10,402 bases of DNA from Anaerolineales bacterium (GTDB lineage: Bacteria; Chloroflexota; Anaerolineae; Anaerolineales; DRMV01): positions 2,244 to 12,645 of the forward strand of contig JALUBW010000074.1 of assembly GCA_027044735.1 (NCBI GenBank). Direction: 5' to 3'. Both the position numbers and the translations under genes were made by a program. This document shows, in pieces, positions 6,548-10,402 of the stretch. The notes beneath the pieces are model-generated. The model was given only the letters and a program-made list of their open reading frames with translations, made no database searches and had not been told where the DNA came from. Position 1 is the stretch's first letter; every line of letters starts with the position of its first letter.

Positions 6548-7996
6548 GTGAGTGGCATTAACACTGCTGATATGCTGGCGATTTTGCCGGAAATCCTTAT
6601 TTTGCTGGTTGCCGCGGCGGTTTTGGTGGTGGATTTGTTTGAGCGCGGCAAGCACCCCCGCCTGCTGGGATGGATTGCGGCCGGAGGTTTGACGCTTTCC
6701 ATAGCGGTTAGTATCGCCTATGCAATGCCGCCCGATAAAGGTCAAATCGTTTGGGGCGGCATGTTGAGGTACGACTGGCTGGGGTTTGTGTTCCAAATGG
6801 TGTTCATGCTGGGGGCGGCGGCTACCGCGCTCTTTGCGATGGACATAGAGCATTTGGGCGAGCGGGGCGAGTTTTACATCCTGTTGCTCGCTTCCACTTT
6901 GGGCATGACTTTGATGGCTTCTGCCGCTGACCTTATCATGCTCTATTTGGCGATTGAGACCACTTCAATCCCAATGTATGTGCTCGCAGGCTTTATTCAC
7001 CCCGACCGCCGCTCGGTTGAATCGGGTTTCAAGTACCTTTTGTTCGGCGCAATGTCTTCCGCCGTGATGCTTTACGGCTTTAGCCTGCTGTATGGCTTTA
7101 CCGGCGAGACCAGTTTGGCGGCGTTGGCGACCGCTGTCACCCACCTCAGCCTGCCGGTTGTGCTGGGGATTATAGTCCTCATTCTGGTTGGATTTGGCTT
7201 CAAGACTTCGGTGGTGCCTTTCCACTTTTGGGCGCCCGATGTGTACGAAGGCGCGCCCACGCCGGTTACCGGCTTCCTTTCCACCGCTTCAAAGGCCGCC
7301 GGTTTTGCCGTGCTTGTGCGGGTTTTGCTCACGGCTTTTGGCGGCAGTTACATGCCCTATTGGGGCGCAATTTTGGCGGCGATTTCGGTCGTTACCATGA
7401 CTTTGGGCAACACCTTCGCCATCGCTCAAAAAGACATCAAGCGGATGCTGGCTTATTCCTCAATTGCTCATGCCGGTTACATGCTGATCGGCGTGGTGGC
7501 GCTGAGCGCGCTCGGAATTGCGGGCGTGGTGTTTTACCTCGGCGTTTACCTGCTCAGCAATATCACCGCTTTTGGCGTGGTGGCGATGGTGGAGCGCGCC
7601 GACGGCACTACCGGCATTGCTGATTACTCCGGCTTGAGCAAGCGGGCGCCGTGGCTGGCGTTGGCGCTGATGGTGGCTTTGCTTTCGCTTTCGGGCACCC
7701 CGCCGTTTGGCGGCTTTGTGGGCAAGGTGTGGTTGTTTGGCGCGGCTGTGAGCAAAAACCTGACTTGGTTGGCTATTATCGGTGTGCTCAACTCGGTCGT
7801 GGCAATGTACTACTACCTTGTGGTGCTCAAGGTGGCTTACTTTGACCCGCCCGCCAAGCCCGAACGCGTGCCGGTCAGCGCTTCTTACACCGTTGGTTTG
7901 ACGGTGCTCGCCGCCGCAGTTTTGCTGGTGGGCATTGCTTTCGCCCCGTGGTACTCATGGGCGGCTAAGGCAGCAGCGGTGCTTTTCGGTATGTAA
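6548..7996 (+). CDS. nuoN: NADH-quinone oxidoreductase subunit N
   Basis: NuoN (ND2 homologue) is the third antiporter-like channel, next to the connecting subunits. The 482-residue product has family length. Visible residues are E137 in L-A-I-E-T-T-S-I-P, K219 in F-G-F-K-T-S-V-V-P-F-H-F-W, and K249 in S-T-A-S-K-A-A-G-F, along with the A-P-D-V-Y-E-G-A-P-T-P-V motif diagnostic of NuoN. Translation starts at GTG, with GGAGG (6536-6540) 7 bases upstream; this is the only nuo gene here with a non-ATG start. It is the last gene of the operon, as is usual, and a strong hairpin terminator begins 22 bases after its stop codon. Confidence 0.97.
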   Translation: MSGINTADMLAILPEILILLVAAAVLVVDLFERGKHPRLLGWIAAGGLTLSIAVSIAYAMPPDKGQIVWGGMLRYDWLGFVFQMVFMLGAAATALFAMDIEHLGERGEFYILLLASTLGMTLMASAADLIMLYLAIETTSIPMYVLAGFIHPDRRSVESGFKYLLFGAMSSAVMLYGFSLLYGFTGETSLAALATAVTHLSLPVVLGIIVLILVGFGFKTSVVPFHFWAPDVYEGAPTPVTGFLSTASKAAGFAVLVRVLLTAFGGSYMPYWGAILAAISVVTMTLGNTFAIAQKDIKRMLAYSSIAHAGYMLIGVVALSALGIAGVVFYLGVYLLSNITAFGVVAMVERADGTTGIADYSGLSKRAPWLALALMVALLSLSGTPPFGGFVGKVWLFGAAVSKNLTWLAIIGVLNSVVAMYYYLVVLKVAYFDPPAKPERVPVSASYTVGLTVLAAAVLLVGIAFAPWYSWAAKAAAVLFGM

Positions 7997-8018
7997 TTCC
8001 CCCTTTCCCATAAAAGCC

Positions 8019-8060
8019 AACCGGCTGGAGCGAATGTGCTTCAGCCGGTTTTTGGTTTTT
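8019..8060 (+). terminator. Rho-independent terminator after nuoN, possibly bidirectional
   Basis: AACCGGCTGGAGC (8019-8031) pairs with GCTTCAGCCGGTT (8038-8050) over 13 bp with a single G-U pair and a 6-base loop. T-runs lie at 8049-8053 and 8056-8060. On the minus strand the same stem is followed by GGCTTTTA, so it could also end the convergent crotonase transcript, about 51 bases after that gene's stop, though with a poorer U-tract. Confidence 0.85.
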
Positions 8061-8074
8061 GAGGAAGTTCTTTC

Positions 8075-8104
8075 GTGTCAGGTGTTTTGGTGTCAAGTGT
8101 TTTA
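8075..8104. repeat. 15-bp tandem duplication at the crotonase 3' end
   Basis: GTGTCAGGTGTTTTG (8075-8089) is followed directly by GTGTCAAGTGTTTTA (8090-8104), identical at 13 of 15 positions. The second copy includes the TAA stop codon of the minus-strand crotonase gene. It is probably a slippage duplication. Confidence 0.7.
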
Positions 8105-8878
8105 ATCTTCCACAAACTTCGGCTCGCGCTTTTCTAAAAAGGCGTCGACGCCTTCGTAGTGCTCGGCGGTTTTGCCTGCGATGTCTTGGATGTGGGCTTC
8201 GTAGTCCAGCACGGCTTCAAGGTGGGGCATGATGGCGCGGTTGAGGGCGCGTTTGGTCAGCCCTAACGCCTTGAGTGGGCGCGCGGCAATCTGTTGCGCC
8301 CATGCTCTTGCTTCATCCCGCAGGCTTTCGGCGGGAACTACGCGGTTCACCACGCCCCATTGCAGGGCTTGCTCCGCGGTGAACGGCTCGTTGGTGAAGG
8401 CGTATTCGGTGGCGCGCCCGAAGCCCATCATCAGCGGCAGGAGGAGCGACACGCCGGAGTCGGGCGCAAGGGCAATGCCCGAAAAGCCGACCACGAACCG
8501 CGTGCCCGCGGCGGCAATGCGTAAGTCGCAGGCTAACGCCACGCCCAGAGCCGCGCCCGCAACTGCTCCCTGCAGTGCTGCTATCACCGGCTTTTCCATG
8601 CGGCGGAGTTGCAAAATCAGAGGGTTGTAGGTGGCTTGCAGGTGTTTGCGGAGCGATTCGCCGCCAACCGCTTCCAATTCGGTCAAATCTTGCCCTGCAC
8701 TGAAAACTTTGCCCGCAGCGTTGAGCAGCACGGCGCGCACAGCCTTTTCCCTTTCCGCCTTCCTGAGCGCTTTTTGCAGCGCGGTCGTCAGTTCTCGGTT
8801 GAAGGCGTTGACCTTTGGACGGTTGAGCGTGATTATCCGCACGTGCCCTTCGGTGTCTTGGATGACGAGCGAGTCCAT
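8102..8878 (-). CDS. Enoyl-CoA hydratase/isomerase (crotonase) family protein, PaaG-like
   Basis: Crotonase-fold enzymes act on acyl-CoA thioesters in the cytoplasm. The 258-residue product has the normal length. The CoA and oxyanion-hole elements are visible: V-F-S-A-G-Q-D-L (58-65) and the A-L-Q-G-A-V-A-G-A-A-L helix start (101-111). The two glutamates of true hydratases are not kept: the first position aligns with G112, and the second falls in V-V-G-F-S-G. Instead there is D140 in A-P-D-S-G, the arrangement seen in PaaG-type isomerases of phenylacetate and related acyl-CoA pathways. An isomerase is therefore more likely than a hydratase, but the substrate is unknown and no paa or beta-oxidation gene is nearby. 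AGGAGG lies 5 bases before the ATG. A terminator hairpin stands directly upstream of that site. Confidence 0.88.
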   Translation of the reverse strand: MDSLVIQDTEGHVRIITLNRPKVNAFNRELTTALQKALRKAEREKAVRAVLLNAAGKVFSAGQDLTELEAVGGESLRKHLQATYNPLILQLRRMEKPVIAALQGAVAGAALGVALACDLRIAAAGTRFVVGFSGIALAPDSGVSLLLPLMMGFGRATEYAFTNEPFTAEQALQWGVVNRVVPAESLRDEARAWAQQIAARPLKALGLTKRALNRAIMPHLEAVLDYEAHIQDIAGKTAEHYEGVDAFLEKREPKFVED

Positions 8879-8894
8879 GCTTGCCTCCTGTGAT

Positions 8895-8925
8895 AAAAAA
8901 GCGCCCCATTTTTGTTGGGGCGCTT
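8895..8925 (-). terminator. Terminator after the acidic-protein gene, inside the crotonase leader
   Basis: Read on the minus strand, AAGCGCCCCA pairs perfectly with TGGGGCGCTT (10 bp, 7-base loop), and the second arm runs into six T bases (8895-8900 as A on the plus strand). The stem begins 19 bases after the acidic-protein stop. The U-tract ends only 16 bases before the crotonase ATG, and those bases include its ribosome binding site. Confidence 0.85.
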
Positions 8926-8928
8926 GAG

Positions 8929-8955
8929 GTTTTAGGCGAGTTGGCTAAAGGTCAA
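8929..8955 (-). promoter_or_regulatory. Weak candidate promoter for the crotonase gene
   Basis: On the minus strand, TTGACC (8950-8955) and TAAAAC (8929-8934) stand 15 bp apart. Transcription would begin near 8922, inside the first arm of the terminator hairpin, so the new transcript could not form that stem. The -35 is good, but the -10 matches only 4 of 6 bases and the spacing is short. It is offered because no other room for a crotonase promoter is obvious. Confidence 0.25.
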
Positions 8956-9421
8956 GGGTAAGGTCGTCGGGGTCAATGTCTGAGAAATTGTTTTCGTCGT
9001 CTTCCTCTTCATCGTCAAAATCGCCCGAGAAGAAGCCCAGCCCGTCAAATTCGTCGTCTTCATGGTCGTCCCAATCTTCATCGTCGTTGGCGAATTCGTA
9101 GGTGACCTCAATTTCTGGGCTTCCCACGGCTACCCACAGGCGGAGCGTGTCGCTGTCGTCAATGCGCCCGTAGTGCGCGGCTACTATGGGCAGACGTTGA
9201 ATTTCGCCGAAAGAGTTGCGAAATTCAAGGTGGATAGGTTCACCTGCTTTCCACGCGCGGTAGCAACGCTCTACCAGCGAGGGGCCGTTGAGTGCGCGCA
9301 CTTCGGTTACTGCTATCCTTGGGAGGCTGGGCCCCTCAACCATCCCGTAAGCCCAGTCTTCTTGGGTGAATTCAAAAGTGGGTGGAGGGCCTTCAATGAT
9401 GGTGATTTTTCTTTCGTCCAT
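8945..9421 (-). CDS. Hypothetical protein with a highly acidic C-terminal tail
   Basis: I do not recognise a named family. The 158-residue product is soluble, with no signal peptide or membrane helix. The first 110 residues look like a small folded domain of mixed strands and helices, including I-T-I-I-E-G-P-P-P-T-F-E-F (6-18), N-G-P-S-L-V-E-R-C-Y-R-A-W (45-57) and P-I-H-L-E-F-R-N (62-69). Residues 113-158 form a tail with 25 Asp/Glu in 46 positions and no Lys or Arg, surely disordered. Such a layout recalls RNA polymerase delta, nucleic-acid mimics or chaperone-like acidic tails, but nothing links it to any of these. The ATG has GAGG 9 bases upstream. It has its own extended -10 promoter, divergent from tpiA, and its own terminator, so it is a monocistronic gene. 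The intact frame, regulatory signals and sensible composition of the N-terminal part support a real gene. Confidence 0.88.
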   Translation of the reverse strand: MDERKITIIEGPPPTFEFTQEDWAYGMVEGPSLPRIAVTEVRALNGPSLVERCYRAWKAGEPIHLEFRNSFGEIQRLPIVAAHYGRIDDSDTLRLWVAVGSPEIEVTYEFANDDEDWDDHEDDEFDGLGFFSGDFDDEEEDDENNFSDIDPDDLTLDL

Positions 9422-9462
9422 AACGGTTTACCTCATTTGAGAATGCCTTGTGAGGCACCGCA

Positions 9463-9493
9463 ATCATACCACAAAATCGGTGTGCGGTAGCAA
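9463..9493 (-). promoter_or_regulatory. Promoter of the acidic-protein gene
   Basis: On the minus strand, TGGTATGAT (9463-9471) is an extended -10 box with a 5-of-6 hexamer. A possible -35, TTGCTA (9488-9493), lies 19 bp upstream, which is a long spacing. The bases TTTTGTGGTA are identical to those in the nuoA promoter. The predicted leader is about 35 nt. Confidence 0.6.
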
Positions 9494-9501
9494 TTGTGCG
9501 C

Positions 9502-9507
9502 TATAAT
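9502..9507 (+). promoter_or_regulatory. -10 box of the tpiA promoter
   Basis: TATAAT is a perfect -10 hexamer. The 17-bp-distant -35 position reads GGTGTG and is poor. The predicted start near 9514 gives a leader of about 48 nt, which holds a short GCAGG/CCTGC dyad (9516-9520 with 9532-9536). The element overlaps the region used by the divergent acidic-protein promoter. Confidence 0.6.
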
Positions 9508-9561
9508 CACCTTGAGCAGGATTTTTCCGAGCCTGCCCCACCCTAAATTGGAGGTTGAAAG

Positions 9562-10320
9562 ATGCGCATTCCCTTTGTGGCCGGAAACTGGAAAATGCAC
9601 AAAACGGTTGAGGAAGCCCGCTTGCTGGTAGCGGAAATGCTTGACGATTTGCAGTTCATTCAGGGCGTGGAGAAGGTGGTTTGCCCGCCGTTTACCGCCT
9701 TGCTGCCGGTATCTGCGATGCTGGCGGGGACGGACATCGGCGTTGGCGCGCAAAACATGCACTGGGAGGAGGAAGGTGCGTTCACTGGCGAGGTTTCGCC
9801 GCGCATGGTAGCGGAATTTGCCCGCTATGTGATTTTGGGGCACTCTGAGCGCCGCGCTTACTTTGGCGAGACGGATGAGACGGTGAACCGCAAGGTTGCT
9901 GCGGCTTTTGCCCACAATTTGGTGCCGATTGTGTGCGTGGGCGAAACCTTAGAGGAGCGTGAAGCAGGCAAGACCGACGCGGTGGTGCAAAGGCAGGTGC
10001 GCGGTGCGCTTGCTGGCTTGAGCGCCGAACTTGCTTCGGGTGTGGTGATGGCTTACGAGCCGGTTTGGGCGATTGGGACTGGGCGCGCCGCTACGCCTGA
10101 AGACGCCGCGCGCGTGATAGAAGCCGACATTCGCGGCACGCTTGCTGAAATGTTTGGGGATGAGGTAGCCCAAGCCGTGCGTGTGCTTTACGGCGGCTCG
10201 GTAAAGCCCCACAATGCCGCGAAATTTTTTGCCTCGCCGCAAATTGACGGCGCTTTGGTGGGCGGCGCAAGCCTCAAAGCCGACCAATTCGTGGCAATCG
10301 TCCGCGCCGCCGTTGGGTAG
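9562..10320 (+). CDS. tpiA: Triose-phosphate isomerase
   Basis: TpiA interconverts dihydroxyacetone phosphate and glyceraldehyde 3-phosphate in glycolysis and gluconeogenesis, as a cytoplasmic TIM barrel. The 252-residue product has the usual length. The active site is complete: N9 and K11 in A-G-N-W-K-M, the electrophile H94 in I-L-G-H-S-E-R-R, and the base E166 in A-Y-E-P-V-W-A-I-G-T-G, which leads into the mobile loop 6 (W169 to about T178). The phosphate-binding Y-G-G-S-V and G-G-A-S-L stretches are present near the C-terminus. GGAGG (9550-9554) lies 7 bases before the ATG. It is divergent from the acidic-protein gene. No other glycolytic gene is in view, and no classic terminator follows, only a repeat-like hairpin. 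Confidence 0.98.
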   Translation: MRIPFVAGNWKMHKTVEEARLLVAEMLDDLQFIQGVEKVVCPPFTALLPVSAMLAGTDIGVGAQNMHWEEEGAFTGEVSPRMVAEFARYVILGHSERRAYFGETDETVNRKVAAAFAHNLVPIVCVGETLEEREAGKTDAVVQRQVRGALAGLSAELASGVVMAYEPVWAIGTGRAATPEDAARVIEADIRGTLAEMFGDEVAQAVRVLYGGSVKPHNAAKFFASPQIDGALVGGASLKADQFVAIVRAAVG

Positions 10321-10326
10321 AAGATC

Positions 10327-10402
10327 CACAGATGACACAGATTTACACGGATTGGGGAAAGAAAAACCACAGATTTCGCAGAAAAAATCTGCGCTAATCT
10401 GT
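10327..10402. repeat. CACAGAT-rich intergenic repeat with hairpin
   Basis: The motif CACAGAT occurs at 10327-10333, 10336-10342 and 10368-10374, with a variant CACGGATT at 10346-10353. The end folds back: CGCAGA (10377-10382) pairs with TCTGCG (10388-10393) around five A bases, and outside it CAGATT (10370-10375) pairs with AATCTG (10396-10401). Repeats of this look (CCACAGATT...AATCTGT) are, to my knowledge, scattered between genes in many environmental bacterial genomes. The element is cut by the window edge, so its full length is unknown. It may also act as the 3' end of the tpiA transcript. Confidence 0.65.

Noticed and set aside
158..7996. The cluster as an Mrp antiporter, a group 4 hydrogenase or a formate hydrogenlyase membrane module
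   Set aside because: Separate NuoA, NuoH, NuoJ, NuoK, NuoL, NuoM and NuoN are all present with Nuo-specific motifs (including Y-E-C-G in NuoA and A-P-D-V-Y-E-G in NuoN), and no hydrogenase or MrpE/F/G-like gene is seen.
8229..8927. Plus-strand frames opposite the crotonase gene
   Set aside because: The minus-strand frame has crotonase motifs and a good ribosome binding site; the plus-strand frames are shadows without recognisable features.
10327..10402. The terminal repeats as a CRISPR array
   Set aside because: Units are 7-8 bases with irregular 2-15-base gaps; there are no uniform long repeats or spacers and no cas genes.
1..10402. A novel multi-gene defence, mobile or biosynthetic system
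   Set aside because: All but one gene belong to well-known housekeeping or metabolic families, and there is no integrase, transposase, nuclease, toxin or biosynthetic cluster signature.

Overview
The window reads as bacterial chromosome with a moderately high G+C content. Gene content and protein style suggest a Chloroflexota (Anaerolineae-like) member; this is an inference from the overall look of the Nuo proteins and their neighbours, and no marker gene here proves it. Every gene looks intact. I see no tRNA, rRNA, CRISPR array, insertion sequence, phage gene or defence gene, and no convincing undescribed multi-gene system.

Layout. Bases 1-157 hold a promoter-like leader. Bases 158-7996 (+) hold nuoA-nuoH-nuoJ-nuoK-nuoL-nuoM-nuoN, which is exactly the seven integral-membrane subunits of respiratory complex I in canonical order. 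All the peripheral, redox-carrying subunits (B, C, D, E, F, G, I) are absent from between them. A convergent stretch with a strong hairpin (8019-8060) ends this operon. On the minus strand follow a PaaG-like crotonase-family protein (8102-8878) and, upstream of it, a 158-residue protein with a strikingly acidic C-terminal tail (8945-9421). That protein is transcribed divergently from tpiA (9562-10320, +), the glycolytic triose-phosphate isomerase. The window ends in a CACAGAT-rich intergenic repeat with a hairpin.

How the genes work together. The seven Nuo proteins build the proton-pumping arm: NuoL, M and N are the antiporter-like channels, NuoA/J/K form the link region, and NuoH docks the quinone-reducing peripheral arm. 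That arm must be encoded elsewhere. TpiA belongs to central carbon flow and the crotonase to acyl-CoA metabolism; neither is functionally tied to the operon by anything visible.

The most interesting structure is regulatory. The two widest gaps inside the nuo operon each hold a terminator-like hairpin that begins at the stop codon of the preceding gene (after nuoA and after nuoK). The two terminators at the ends of transcription units instead lie 19-22 nt past the stop. This would split the operon into A | HJK | LMN and could couple readthrough to translation. Other notable points are an extended -10 box shared by the nuoA promoter and the acidic-protein promoter, overlapping divergent promoters before tpiA, a terminator pressed against the crotonase ribosome binding site, and a histidine-rich loop in NuoL.
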